Source: Roseomonas marmotae (GTDB lineage Bacteria; Pseudomonadota; Alphaproteobacteria; Acetobacterales; Acetobacteraceae). From it: 64,000 bases of DNA. Positions 31,046-39,721 of the stretch are shown in pieces. The notes beneath the pieces are model-generated. The model saw only the letters and a list, made by a program, of their open reading frames with translations. It was not told where the DNA came from and did no database searches. The stretch covers positions 38,715 through 102,714 of the forward strand of contig NZ_CP061093.1 in the NCBI RefSeq assembly GCF_017654485.1, in the 5' to 3' direction. How positions within the stretch are numbered: the stretch's first letter is position 1; every line of letters begins with the position of its first letter. The position numbers and the translations under genes are program-made.

Positions 31046-32020
31046 ATGCTCTTACGCCGTATGTTTCTTGGTTCCGCCGGTGCCGTCGCCCTTGCCGGCG
31101 CGGCACGGTCCCAGCCAGCCTATCCCGACCGCCCGATCCGGCTCATCTGCCCCTATCCTGCCGGCGGCGCGACGGATGTGCTGACGCGTATCCTGGCGGA
31201 GGGGCTGCGGGAGCGGCTGGGCCAGCCGGTGGTGGTGGAGAACCGCTCGGGCGCGGGCGGGAATATCGGCGTGGATGTCGTCGCGAAGGCCGATCCGGAT
31301 GGCTATGTGCTGGGCACGGCGCCGGTTGGCAACTTCGTCATCAACCCCTTCCTCTACAGCAACATGCCCTATGAGCCCATGCGCGACCTGACGCCGGTCT
31401 CACTGGTCTGGGAGGTGCCGAATGTCGCGGTGGTGTCGGAGAAGTTCGTCCCGGCGCGCACGCTGAAGGACTTCCTGGCCTGGGCGAAGGAGAAGAAGGG
31501 CGGGGTGGTCTATGGCACCTCCGGCGTGGGCACGACCGCGCATCTCTGCTCCGAGCTGCTGTTCAAGCGCGCGGGCGTGGCCTGCACCCATGTGCCCTTC
31601 CGCAGCGCGGCCCAGGTGATCCCGGCGATGCTGTCGGGCGACGTGGATTTCGCGATCGACAACCTGGCTTCCTATGCCGGCGTGATCCAGCAGGGCCAGA
31701 TGGCGGCGCTGGGCATGACGACGGCCGAGCGCTGGCCGACCATGCCGCAGGTGCCGACCATGACCGAGGCCGGCATGCCCGGCTTCGTGGTCACGGCCTG
31801 GTCTGCGCTGATCGGGCCGGCGGGGCTTCCCGCGCCCATCCAGCAGCGGCTGGCCGCGGCGGTGCAGAGCGTGGCGGCCGACCCCGCGATCCAGCAGCGT
31901 TTCCTGGTCGCCGGCGGGCAGGCCCTGTCGACCACGCCGGCCGGGGCGCGGGAGCGCATGGAGCGGGAGCGCCCGATGTGGAAGGAAATGGTGGAACTCT
32001 CCGGCGCCCGGATGGACTGA
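31046..32020 (+). CDS. TctC/Bug-family periplasmic solute-binding protein (1)
   Basis: 324 residues, tripartite tricarboxylate transporter receptor family. A twin-Arg-containing leader (MLLRRMFLGSAGAVALAGAARSQ) is followed by the family opening YPDRPIRLICPYPAGGATDVLTRILAEGLRERLGQPVVVENRSGAGGNIGVDVVAKADPDGYVL. Later hallmarks: THVPFRSAAQVIPAMLSGDVDFAIDN and EAGMPGFVVTAWSALIGPAGLP. Typical ligands are carboxylates and related small acids. No TctA/TctB membrane genes are nearby, so the carrier is encoded elsewhere or is not needed. Confidence 0.9.
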   Translation: MLLRRMFLGSAGAVALAGAARSQPAYPDRPIRLICPYPAGGATDVLTRILAEGLRERLGQPVVVENRSGAGGNIGVDVVAKADPDGYVLGTAPVGNFVINPFLYSNMPYEPMRDLTPVSLVWEVPNVAVVSEKFVPARTLKDFLAWAKEKKGGVVYGTSGVGTTAHLCSELLFKRAGVACTHVPFRSAAQVIPAMLSGDVDFAIDNLASYAGVIQQGQMAALGMTTAERWPTMPQVPTMTEAGMPGFVVTAWSALIGPAGLPAPIQQRLAAAVQSVAADPAIQQRFLVAGGQALSTTPAGARERMERERPMWKEMVELSGARMD

Positions 32021-32315
32021 GCGGAGGCACGGAGCCTGGCGGGGCCGATACGGCACCGCCAGCCTTCATCCCCCGGCGGCGCCAGAACGTCCGCGCCAGC
32101 CCCGCGCTGCCCGGTGCCGCATCATGACCCTGGCGGCCTCATGGGCAAGGGATCGCCTATCAGGCGGGCAGCGCGGCAGGCGGCATGAGCGCCAAGTGGC
32201 CGCTCCTGTTTCCGGCGGGTGCCAGGAGAGTCTTTCCCTCCACCGCCGCCCGCTTCCATGGCGCCTGCCGCTGTTCCGGCGGGCATCATCACCCGGATCA
32301 GGCCCCTTCTCCCGA

Positions 32316-33008
32316 TCAGGATCCGTCCTGGCCTTCGTCGCCAAACATGTAGCCCTGCACGAACAGGATGTGCTCCCGCATCACGCGCCGCGCCTCCGTC
32401 CTGTCCCGCTGCCGGACCGCATCCACCATGGCGTGGTGCTGCACCTGCAGGATGGCGCGCCGCTCCGCCGTGTTCCCGCGCGCCTTGAGCTGCCCCCAAT
32501 CCGTCTGCTCCCGCACCCGCGCGAGGGAGCGTGACATGGCGATGATGGCGCCGTTATGGGTGGCCAGGGCGAAGGCATCGTGCAGGGCGGCGTCCCACCG
32601 CTCGAATGCCGGCAGATCCCCCGCATCATCGGTGCCGCGCAGGCATTCCGTCATCCGCGCGATATCGGTCTGGGTGGCGCGGGCCACCGCCAGGGAGATC
32701 ATTTCCGGTTCCAGCATCAGCCGGCACTCCACGACATCGGAAGGACTGAGCTCCTCCTCCCCCACCGGGGCCGCGCCAGGAGGAGCATTGCGGAAGGTCC
32801 CGCGCCCGACATGCCGGGTGATCAGGCCCTCGGCCTCCAGGGCCTCCAGGGCGCGGCGCACGGTATTGCGCGCGACGCCATAGCGCGTCCCCAGCTCCCG
32901 CTCCGTGGGCAGTTTCTCACCGATGGCCCAGCGGTCCTCACGCAGCTCGCGGGCCAGGAGGTTCCGCAGCGCGGCCGCCCCTCTGCGTTCCGCAACGTCC
33001 TGTGTCAC
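32316..33008 (-). CDS. GntR-family (FadR-type) transcriptional regulator
   Basis: 230 residues from a GTG at 33008 with a strong AAGGGAG site five bases upstream; an ATG at 33047 would add 13 residues that overlap the repeat-containing control region. N-terminal winged helix: LRNLLARELREDRWAIGEKLPTERELGTRYGVARNTVRRALEALEAEGLITRHVGRGTF (about 13-71). The C-terminal FCD-type helical domain (about 87-225) has VVECRLMLEPEMISLAVARAT, ALHDAFALATHN and HHAMVDAVRQRD with metal-site-like His residues. Divergent from the FAH-family gene, which it most likely controls. Confidence 0.85.
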   Translation of the reverse strand: MTQDVAERRGAAALRNLLARELREDRWAIGEKLPTERELGTRYGVARNTVRRALEALEAEGLITRHVGRGTFRNAPPGAAPVGEEELSPSDVVECRLMLEPEMISLAVARATQTDIARMTECLRGTDDAGDLPAFERWDAALHDAFALATHNGAIIAMSRSLARVREQTDWGQLKARGNTAERRAILQVQHHAMVDAVRQRDRTEARRVMREHILFVQGYMFGDEGQDGS

Positions 33009-33030
33009 GAGATCTCCCTTGACGAAATGA

Positions 33031-33087
33031 ACCAATAGGAAGACCATACCGGAACATTGGTCTATAATAAACCTAAATTGGTATAGG
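33031..33087. promoter_or_regulatory. Repeat-bearing divergent control region (GntR/FAH)
   Basis: ATTGGTCTAT at 33056 and ATTGGTATAG at 33077 are direct repeats exactly 21 bp apart, two helical turns. A reverse element, ACCAATAG, lies at 33031. The stretch is AT-rich in a GC-rich background and sits between the regulator and the hydrolase gene, as expected for an operator plus promoters. Confidence 0.5.
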
Positions 33088-33097
33088 AAGCGGCGTT

Positions 33098-34012
33098 ATG
33101 AAGCTTGCGATGATCAAGCGCGGAGACAGTTCCTGCCTGGTGCGCGTGGACCAGTCCGGAAAGCGCTTCTGGCCCGTCGCCGACCTCGCCCCCGGCCTGC
33201 CGAAGGACATGGCGGGGCTGATCGCCGCCCTCTCCGGCGGCGCGGCGCTGCCCGAGCCCTCTGGCACCGGCGAGGCACTGGACCCCGCTCAGTTGCTCGC
33301 CCCGCTGCCCCATCCGCCACGCAACATCTTCTGCGTCGGCAAGAACTACCATGCCCATGCCAGGGAATTCGCCGGCAGCGGCTACGACTCCTCCTCCACC
33401 AGCGCGGCGGATGCCATCCCGAAGGCGCCGATCATCTTCACCAAGCCCTTCACCTCCATCTCCGGCCCCTGGGACGATATCCCGATGGTACCGGGCCTGG
33501 ATGCCGAGGTGGATTACGAGGCGGAGCTGGCGGTGGTCATCGGCCGCGGCGGGCGCTGCATCCCGAAATCCTCCGCCATGGCCCATGTCTTCGGCTATAC
33601 CGTGGTGAACGACGTCACGGCGCGGGACCTGCAGGGCAAGCACAAGCAATGGCTTCTGGGCAAGGGCATCGACGGCTTCTGCCCCATGGGCCCCTGGATC
33701 GTCACCGCCGATGAGCTGCAGGCCGATGCCATGCGCGTCACCTGCAGCGTCAATGGCGAGAAGCGGCAGGACGCGGTCACCGCCGACCTGATCTTCGACA
33801 TCCCGACGCTGATCGAGACCATCTCCCTCAGCATGGCGCTGCTGCCGGGCGACGTGATCGCCACGGGTACGCCGGAAGGCGTCGGCATCGGCTTCAAGCC
33901 GCCGCGCTTCCTGCGTGACGGCGATGTGGTCGAATGCGCCATCGAGGGCATCGGCCAGATCCGCAACACCGTCCGCAAGGCGGATCCGGCGGCGCTGCGC
34001 GGCGCTGCCTGA
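33098..34012 (+). CDS. Fumarylacetoacetate hydrolase-family protein
   Basis: 304 residues. FAH enzymes cleave or hydrolyse beta-diketo or 2-oxo acid intermediates of aromatic breakdown, using Mg2+ or a similar metal. Visible: an N-terminal lid domain, then FCVGKNYHAHAREF (about 71-84), the metal-ligand region GLDAEVDYEAELAVVIGRGGRCIP with two spaced Glu, GYTVVNDVTARDLQ, KGIDGFCPMGPWIVTADEL, and GDVIATGTPEGVGIGFKPPRFLRDGDVVECAIEGIGQIRNTV near the C-terminus. The substrate is unknown. It heads a plus-strand run with two TctC genes and a two-subunit molybdenum enzyme. Confidence 0.9.
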   Translation: MKLAMIKRGDSSCLVRVDQSGKRFWPVADLAPGLPKDMAGLIAALSGGAALPEPSGTGEALDPAQLLAPLPHPPRNIFCVGKNYHAHAREFAGSGYDSSSTSAADAIPKAPIIFTKPFTSISGPWDDIPMVPGLDAEVDYEAELAVVIGRGGRCIPKSSAMAHVFGYTVVNDVTARDLQGKHKQWLLGKGIDGFCPMGPWIVTADELQADAMRVTCSVNGEKRQDAVTADLIFDIPTLIETISLSMALLPGDVIATGTPEGVGIGFKPPRFLRDGDVVECAIEGIGQIRNTVRKADPAALRGAA

Positions 34013-34130
34013 CGCGTGGCACGCCATGCGGCGTGCCATGGGAGGCGGGAGGCGAGGCCGGCGCAAGACCGGCCCGATCCCGGAAACAATCCAGGAAAGG
34101 CGGGGCGGATGTCCCCGCAGGAGGATAGTC

Positions 34131-35108
34131 GTGCTGTCTCGTCGCGACGTGATGATGGCGCTTGCCGCCGCGGGCCTGCCCATGGCGGCAAGCGCGCAGG
34201 AAGCCTGGCCCAGCCGGCCCATGCAGATGACCGTGCCCTTCCCGCCCGGCGGCCAGGCGGATGTCACCGCCCGCCCCGTGGCGGCGGCGCTGGAGCGGGT
34301 CTTCGGGCAGGCGGTGCCGGTGGTGAACCGCCCGGGTGCGGGCGGCATCCTCGGCACCTCCAGCGTGGCCCGCGCGCCGGCGGACGGCTACACGGCGCTG
34401 ATGGCGCTCTCCTCGCATGCCGTGCTGCCGGAGAGCGAGCGCATCCAGGGCCGCACGCCCGCCTATACGATCGAGCAGTTCGCGCCCATCGCGCGCATCA
34501 CCGCCGACCCCACCGTCTTCCTGGTCCCCGCCGATGCGCCCTGGCGCTCGATCGAGGAACTGGTGGAGGATGCGAAGAAGCGGCCTGGCGCCATCACCTT
34601 CGGCTCCGCCGGCAATTACTCCACTTTGCATGTGGCCATGGCGATGTTCACCGGCTCCGCCGGCATCGACATGCTGCATGTTCCCTACCAGGGAGGCGGC
34701 CCGGCGCTGACGGCCCTGCTCTCCGGCACCTTGCACGCCCTCGCCTCCGGCCCCGGCCCGGCGCTGGCGCACGTGAAGGAGGGCCGCCTCCGCGCCCTCG
34801 CCAGCTGGGGGCAAGAGCGGCTTCCGGGCTTCGAGGATGTGCCGACCTTCATCGAGCTCGGCCACCCGGAGGTGGAATTCTACATCTGGACCGCCGTCTT
34901 CGTGCCCGCCGCCACGCCCGCCCCGGTGCAGGATCGGCTGCGGCAGGCGCTGCGCCAGATCTGCGAGAGCGATGAGGGCCTGCGCCGTGCGCTGGACACC
35001 GCCGGCAGCCCCATCGCCTACCAGGAAGGCGCCGAGTTCGACCGGTTCTTCCAGCAGGACAGCGCCCGCCTGATCCGCGCCGTGCAGCGCATCGGCAAAG
35101 TGGATTGA
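34131..35108 (+). CDS. TctC/Bug-family periplasmic solute-binding protein (2)
   Basis: 325 residues from a GTG with an AGGAGG site six bases upstream, which gives a Tat-like leader (SRRDVMMALAAAGLPMAASAQ). Family marks: WPSRPMQMTVPFPPGGQADVTARPVAAALERVFGQAVPVVNRPGAGGILGTSSVARAPADGYTAL, then HVPYQGGGPALTALLSGTLHAL. It ends three bases before the coding start region of the next receptor gene, so the two form a unit. Confidence 0.9.
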   Translation: MLSRRDVMMALAAAGLPMAASAQEAWPSRPMQMTVPFPPGGQADVTARPVAAALERVFGQAVPVVNRPGAGGILGTSSVARAPADGYTALMALSSHAVLPESERIQGRTPAYTIEQFAPIARITADPTVFLVPADAPWRSIEELVEDAKKRPGAITFGSAGNYSTLHVAMAMFTGSAGIDMLHVPYQGGGPALTALLSGTLHALASGPGPALAHVKEGRLRALASWGQERLPGFEDVPTFIELGHPEVEFYIWTAVFVPAATPAPVQDRLRQALRQICESDEGLRRALDTAGSPIAYQEGAEFDRFFQQDSARLIRAVQRIGKVD

Positions 35109-35119
35109 AGGAAGACAAC

Positions 35120-36097
35120 ATGCCCATCAGCATCACGCGCCGCGGCCTCGGTATCCTCGCCGCCGGCGGGCTCGCCGCGCCGGCCCTGGCACAGGAAGCG
35201 GCCTGGCCCAGCCGCGCCGTCCGCATCATCGTGCCCTTCGGCGCCGGCGGCTCGGCCGATATCGCCGCGCGCAACGTGGCGGAGGCCCTGACGCAGGAGC
35301 TCGGCCAGCCCTTCGTGGTGGAGAATCGCCCGGGTGCCGGCGCCACCATCGGCACCGAGGCCGCCGCGCGCGCGGCGCCGGATGGCTACACGCTCCTGAT
35401 GATGTCCAATACGCATACGGCGAATGAGACGCTGCTGCCGAACCGCCCCTATGTGCTGATGCGGGACCTGGCGGCGGCGGCGGCCGTCAATGTGGCGCAT
35501 CACGTGCTGGCGGTGCATCCCTCCCTCGGCGTCAGCAGCGTGGCGGAGCTGATCGCAAAGGCCAAGGCGGAGCCAGGGAAGATCGATTACGCCTCATCCG
35601 GCCCCGGCACGCCCTACCACATCGCGGGCGAGGTCTTCCGCGCCATGGCGGGCATCGAGATCCAGCACGTGCCCTTCCGCTCCTCGGGCGAGGCGCGGAC
35701 GGCGCTGATCTCCGGCACGGTGCCGATGATGTTCGACGCCATCCCGACCATGCAGCCGCATATCGCCGGCAACCGCGCCAGGGCGCTCGCCACCACCGGG
35801 CCGCAGCGGGACCCGCTGATGCCGGAGCTGCCCACCGTCGCGGAATCCGGCCTGCCGGGCTACGAGGCTTCCATCTGGCTCGGCCTGATGGTGCCGGCGC
35901 AGACGCCGCGCCCGGTCGTGGAAAGGCTCAACGCCGCCACCAATGGCTGGCTGGCCCGTCCCCAGACCAAGGCGGCCATGGCCGCCCAGGGCGCGCAGCC
36001 CATGCCCATGTCCGTCGCTGAATTCGACGCCTTCCTCCGCAAGGATGTCGAGACCCAGCGGGACTATGTCAGCATGGCGCAGATCAGGGTGGACTAG
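35120..36097 (+). CDS. TctC/Bug-family periplasmic solute-binding protein (3)
   Basis: 325 residues. The ATG at 35120 follows a GGAAG site; a TTG five codons upstream is possible. Leader with twin Arg (MPISITRRGLGILAAGGLAAPALAQ), then AWPSRAVRIIVPFGAGGSADIAARNVAEALTQELGQPFVVENRPGAGATIGTEAAARAAPDGYTL and HVPFRSSGEARTALISGTVPMMFD. It is only modestly like receptor 2, so a different ligand is likely. The next gene starts directly at its stop codon. Confidence 0.9.
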   Translation: MPISITRRGLGILAAGGLAAPALAQEAAWPSRAVRIIVPFGAGGSADIAARNVAEALTQELGQPFVVENRPGAGATIGTEAAARAAPDGYTLLMMSNTHTANETLLPNRPYVLMRDLAAAAAVNVAHHVLAVHPSLGVSSVAELIAKAKAEPGKIDYASSGPGTPYHIAGEVFRAMAGIEIQHVPFRSSGEARTALISGTVPMMFDAIPTMQPHIAGNRARALATTGPQRDPLMPELPTVAESGLPGYEASIWLGLMVPAQTPRPVVERLNAATNGWLARPQTKAAMAAQGAQPMPMSVAEFDAFLRKDVETQRDYVSMAQIRVD

Positions 36098-36562
36098 GTG
36101 CGGCTCGCCTTCACCCTCAACGGCGCCCCCGCGACGCTGGAGGCGCCGGAGGGCATGACGCTGCTGCAGGCGCTGCGCGGACCGCTCGGTCTGAGCGGCC
36201 CGCGCTTCGGCTGCGGCGCCGAGGCCTGCGGCGCCTGCTACGTGACGCTGGATGGGGTGCCCCAGCCCTCCTGCGCCCTGCCGGCGGAGGCCGTGCAGGA
36301 CCGGGAGGTGGGCACGGTGGAAGGCCTCGGCACCCCGGCGGAACCTCATCCGCTGCAAGCGGCCTTCCTGGCGGAACAGGCCGGGCAATGCGGCTGGTGC
36401 CTCTCGGGCATCCTGGTCAGCGCCGCCGCCCTGCTGCGGCGGAACCCGGCCCCCGACGAGGCGGCGGTGCGCGCGGCGCTGGAGCCGCATCTCTGCCGCT
36501 GCGGCGCGCAGAACCGCATGATCCGCGCCGTGCTGCGGGCGGCGGAGGAGATGCGGGCATGA
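36098..36562 (+). CDS. 2Fe-2S subunit of a two-subunit molybdenum hydroxylase
   Basis: 154 residues from a GTG that follows the upstream stop with no gap. First cluster: RFGCGAEACGACYVTLDGVPQPSC (about 35-58). Second: GQCGWCLSGILVSAAALLRRNP and PHLCRCGAQNRMIRAVLRAAEEM. Closest known layouts are the small subunits of nicotinate dehydrogenase (NicA) and isoquinoline 1-oxidoreductase (IorA). The GWCLSG variation in place of GYCQ/TPG is worth noting. Four-base overlap with the catalytic subunit. Confidence 0.85.
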   Translation: MRLAFTLNGAPATLEAPEGMTLLQALRGPLGLSGPRFGCGAEACGACYVTLDGVPQPSCALPAEAVQDREVGTVEGLGTPAEPHPLQAAFLAEQAGQCGWCLSGILVSAAALLRRNPAPDEAAVRAALEPHLCRCGAQNRMIRAVLRAAEEMRA

Positions 36563-38703
36563 ACCTCGCCTATCATTTCGCCACGGGGGCGAACGGCAAT
36601 GGCCCGGACCTGCCCGGCAGCCTGCGGGCGGAGCCGCGCCTCTCCCGCTGGCTGCAATTCTCGGCCGATGGCTTCGTCACCGTCAGTCCGGGCAAGGTGG
36701 AGATCGGCCAGGGCATCCTGACCGCCCTGGCGCAGATCGCGGCGGATGAGCTGGATGTGACGCTGGACCGCATGCGGATCGCCCCCGCCTCCACCCCCGG
36801 CAGCCCGAACGAGGGCGTGACCTCCGGCAGCCTCTCCGTCCAGGAAAGCGGCACCGCGATCCGCCATGCCTGTGCCGAGGCCCGTGCCATCCATCTCAGC
36901 CTCGCGGCCCATGACGCGGGGCTTGAGCCGGCGGCGCTGCGCGTGGAGGACGGCAGCTTCCTGGCGCCGGATGGCCGCACCATCGGCTCCTACTGGGCAC
37001 AGGCCGGCGCCGGCCTGCTGGAGGTGGAGGCGCGGGGCGACGTGGCGCCCAAGGCGCCGGCGGCGCGGCATCTGGCCGGCCGTCCGGTACCGCGCCTGGA
37101 CCTGCCGGAGAAGATCTTCGGCCAGCCGCGCTACCTGCATGACCTGCGCTGGCCGGAGATGCTGCATGCCCGGATGATCCGCCCGCCCGCCCGCGCCGCC
37201 AGCCTGCGCGCGCTGCGCGAGGGGCCCCTGCCCGGCGATGCCCGCCCGCTGCGCGACGGCAATTTCCTGGCCGCCATCGCCACGGAGGAATGGGCCGCCG
37301 AGGCCGCTGCCGCCCGCCTCGCCGCGCGTGCCGAATGGGAATTGCGCGAAAGCCTGCCGGAGGAGGGCGATCTCACCGCCTGGCTGCGATCAGCCCCGGC
37401 ACAGGAGAGCATCGTCGCGGAGCGGGGGGAACCGGCGCCGCCCGCTGCCCATGGCGTCACCGCCCGCTTCACCCGCCCCTTCCTCGCCCATGCCTCCATC
37501 GGCACCTGCTGCGCCGTGGCGCTGTGGCGGGAGGAGGCGGTGGAGATCTGGACCCACAGCCAGGGCATCTACAATCTCCGCGCCGACCTCGCGACCGTGC
37601 TGCGCCTGCCGCCGGAGCGGATCATCCTGCATCATGTCGAGGCCGCCGGCTGCTACGGCCATAACGGCGCCGACGACGTGGCGCTGGATGCCGCCCTCTG
37701 CGCGCGGGCTAATCAGGGCCGCCCGGTGCGCGCCCTCTGGAGCCGTGCGGAGGAACTGGCCTGGGGCCCGCTCTCCCCCGCCGGCATGGCGGAGATCGAG
37801 GCGGCGGTGGATGCGGAGGGCCGGCTCTGCCACTGGCGCACGGTGCTGCGCGGCAATGGCCATTCCTCCCGCCCTGGCCGCGCCAAGGACCCGACGCTGC
37901 TGGCGGCAGCCTATCTTGATCCGCCCTTCACGCACCCCGTGGCCATCGACGCGCCGATGGCGGCGGGCGGCGGCGGCCAGCGCAACGCGGTGCCGGGCTA
38001 CGAGGTGCCGGTGCTGGATATCCGCATGCACCGGCTGCTGGAGATGCCGATCCGCAGCTCCGCCCTGCGCGCGCTGGGCGGGCTGCTGAATGTCTGGGCC
38101 ATCGAATCCGTCATGGACGAGCTGGCGGAGCGCAGCGGCCAAGATGCGGTGGCCTTCAGGCTGCGTCACCTCAGCCAGGACCCGCGCGCCCGCGCGGTGC
38201 TGGAGGAAGTGGCGCGGATGTGCGGCTGGCCGCGCGCGCCCGCGGGGGAGGGAATCGGCACCGGCATCGCCGTCGCGCGCTACAAGGGCACTGGCGCCTG
38301 GTGCGCCGTGGCCGCCGAGGTGGAGGCCACGGATGCCGTGCGCTGCCGCCGCCTCTGGATCGCCGCCGATATCGGGGAGGCGGTCAACCCCGATGGCGCG
38401 GCCAATCAGCTGGAGGGCGGCGCCATCCAGGCCACCTCCATCGCGCTGAAGGAGGCGGTGCGCTTCGACCGCTTCAACGTCACCAGCCAGAGCTGGGACG
38501 ACTATCCCATCCTGCGCTTTTCCGAGGTGCCCACCGTCGAACTGCGCCTGATCGCCCGACCGGAGGAACCGCCGCTGGGCGCGGGCGAGGCCTCGCTCGG
38601 CCCCACCATCGCGGCCATCGCGGGTGGCATCCGGGTGGCGCTCGGCATCCACCCGCGCGCCATGCCCTTCACGCCCGACAATCTCGCCGCCAGCATGGAA
38701 TAG
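36559..38703 (+). CDS. Molybdenum-cofactor subunit of a nicotinate-/isoquinoline-type hydroxylase
   Basis: 714 residues. The protein opens with the IorB-like order (first Mo-binding part before the a/b hammerhead): LSRWLQFSADGFVTVSPGKVEIGQGILTALAQIAADELDV, then SGSLSVQESGTAIRHACAEAR, PRLDLPEKIFGQPRYLHDL, and late GAGEASLGPTIAAIAGGIR with the catalytic Glu. No leader peptide and no cytochrome tail, unlike NicB. No FAD subunit gene is present, so electrons must go from the Fe-S subunit to another acceptor. Substrate likely an N-heterocycle or aldehyde; FAH and decarboxylase-like neighbours favour a heteroaromatic route. Confidence 0.85.
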   Translation: MNLAYHFATGANGNGPDLPGSLRAEPRLSRWLQFSADGFVTVSPGKVEIGQGILTALAQIAADELDVTLDRMRIAPASTPGSPNEGVTSGSLSVQESGTAIRHACAEARAIHLSLAAHDAGLEPAALRVEDGSFLAPDGRTIGSYWAQAGAGLLEVEARGDVAPKAPAARHLAGRPVPRLDLPEKIFGQPRYLHDLRWPEMLHARMIRPPARAASLRALREGPLPGDARPLRDGNFLAAIATEEWAAEAAAARLAARAEWELRESLPEEGDLTAWLRSAPAQESIVAERGEPAPPAAHGVTARFTRPFLAHASIGTCCAVALWREEAVEIWTHSQGIYNLRADLATVLRLPPERIILHHVEAAGCYGHNGADDVALDAALCARANQGRPVRALWSRAEELAWGPLSPAGMAEIEAAVDAEGRLCHWRTVLRGNGHSSRPGRAKDPTLLAAAYLDPPFTHPVAIDAPMAAGGGGQRNAVPGYEVPVLDIRMHRLLEMPIRSSALRALGGLLNVWAIESVMDELAERSGQDAVAFRLRHLSQDPRARAVLEEVARMCGWPRAPAGEGIGTGIAVARYKGTGAWCAVAAEVEATDAVRCRRLWIAADIGEAVNPDGAANQLEGGAIQATSIALKEAVRFDRFNVTSQSWDDYPILRFSEVPTVELRLIARPEEPPLGAGEASLGPTIAAIAGGIRVALGIHPRAMPFTPDNLAASME

Positions 38704-38707
38704 ACCA

Positions 38708-39700
38708 GTGCCAGAGACCCTTCGCCTCTCCCTCGCCTGCACCACCTCGGACCGCACGCGGCCGATCCTGGATGGCCGCGTCACCCTGCCCGGCGTCAGC
38801 CTGACCGTCTTGCCCGGGGAGCCGGAGGATATCTTCCGCCGCGCCCTGCGGGACCGCGCCTTCGACGTGACAGAACTCTCCATGGGCAGCCATATCGTCA
38901 CCACGGCGCGCGGGGATGCGCCCTATATCGGCATCCCCGTCTTTCCCTCCCGCGCCTTCCGGCACAGCGCCATCTATGTCCGCACCGACCGTGGCATCCG
39001 CACGGCGGCCGACCTCGCGGGCAAGCGCATCGGCCTGCCCGAATACCAGCAGACCGCCGCCCTCTGGGTGCGCGGCATCCTGCGCGAGCATTATGGCGTG
39101 GACACGCAGGGCATCGCCTGGCGCACTGGCGGCATGGAGGAGACCGGCGGCAGCGAGCGCGTGGCGCTGAAGCTGCCGCCGGAACTGGATGTCCAGCCGA
39201 TCGGCGCGGAGGAGACGCTGAACGGCCTTCTGGCGGCAGGCGAATTGGATGCCGTCATCGGCCCCCGCCCGCCCTCCTGCTTCGTCGCGCGCAATGCCCC
39301 GGTGGACCGGCTCTATCCCGACTACCGGGCGGAGGAAGAGGCCTATTTCCGCGCCACCGGCTTCTTCCCCATCATGCATTGCGTGGCGCTGCGGAAGGAA
39401 CTGGCGACGGAACATCCCTGGCTGCCGGTGGAGATTTTCCGGGCCTTCGCACGGGCACGCGCCATGGCGGTGGCAGATCTCTCTCTGGTCAATGTGCTGC
39501 GCGCCTCCCTCCCCTGGATCGCCGCCGAGGCGGAGGCCCAGACACGCATCATGGGCGGTGACCCCTGGCCCTATGGCTTCCGCCGCAACCGTGACGAGAT
39601 CGCCGCCATGATCCGCTTCGCCCGGGCCGATGCACTGGCGGTGCGTGACATCGCGCCGGAGGATCTGTTCCACCCCAGCGTGCTGGACGCTGTGCCGTAG
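38708..39700 (+). CDS. 4,5-dihydroxyphthalate decarboxylase-like protein
   Basis: 330 residues from a GTG four bases after the upstream stop. No leader is visible, so it is cytoplasmic. Family features: LSLACTTSDRTRPILDGRVTLPGVSLTVLPGEPEDIFRRALRDRAFDVTELSMGSHI (about 6-62), YIGIPVFPSRAFRHSAIYVRTDRGI, DLAGKRIGLPEYQQTAALWVRGILREHYGV, and late GGDPWPYGFRRNRDEIAAMIRFA. These match the dihydroxyphthalate decarboxylase group, which has a periplasmic-binding-protein fold. It may decarboxylate a hydroxylated aromatic acid made by the adjacent molybdenum enzyme. Enzyme versus binding protein cannot be settled by eye. Confidence 0.75.
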   Translation: MPETLRLSLACTTSDRTRPILDGRVTLPGVSLTVLPGEPEDIFRRALRDRAFDVTELSMGSHIVTTARGDAPYIGIPVFPSRAFRHSAIYVRTDRGIRTAADLAGKRIGLPEYQQTAALWVRGILREHYGVDTQGIAWRTGGMEETGGSERVALKLPPELDVQPIGAEETLNGLLAAGELDAVIGPRPPSCFVARNAPVDRLYPDYRAEEEAYFRATGFFPIMHCVALRKELATEHPWLPVEIFRAFARARAMAVADLSLVNVLRASLPWIAAEAEAQTRIMGGDPWPYGFRRNRDEIAAMIRFARADALAVRDIAPEDLFHPSVLDAVP

Positions 39701-39703
39701 CGC

Positions 39704-39721
39704 CCCGGGGAGATCCCCGGG
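39704..39721 (+). terminator. Hairpin after the decarboxylase-like gene
   Basis: Perfect 8-bp inverted repeat CCCGGGGA / TCCCCGGG with a two-base loop, three bases after the stop codon. There is no T tract, so the terminator call is modest. Confidence 0.4.
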
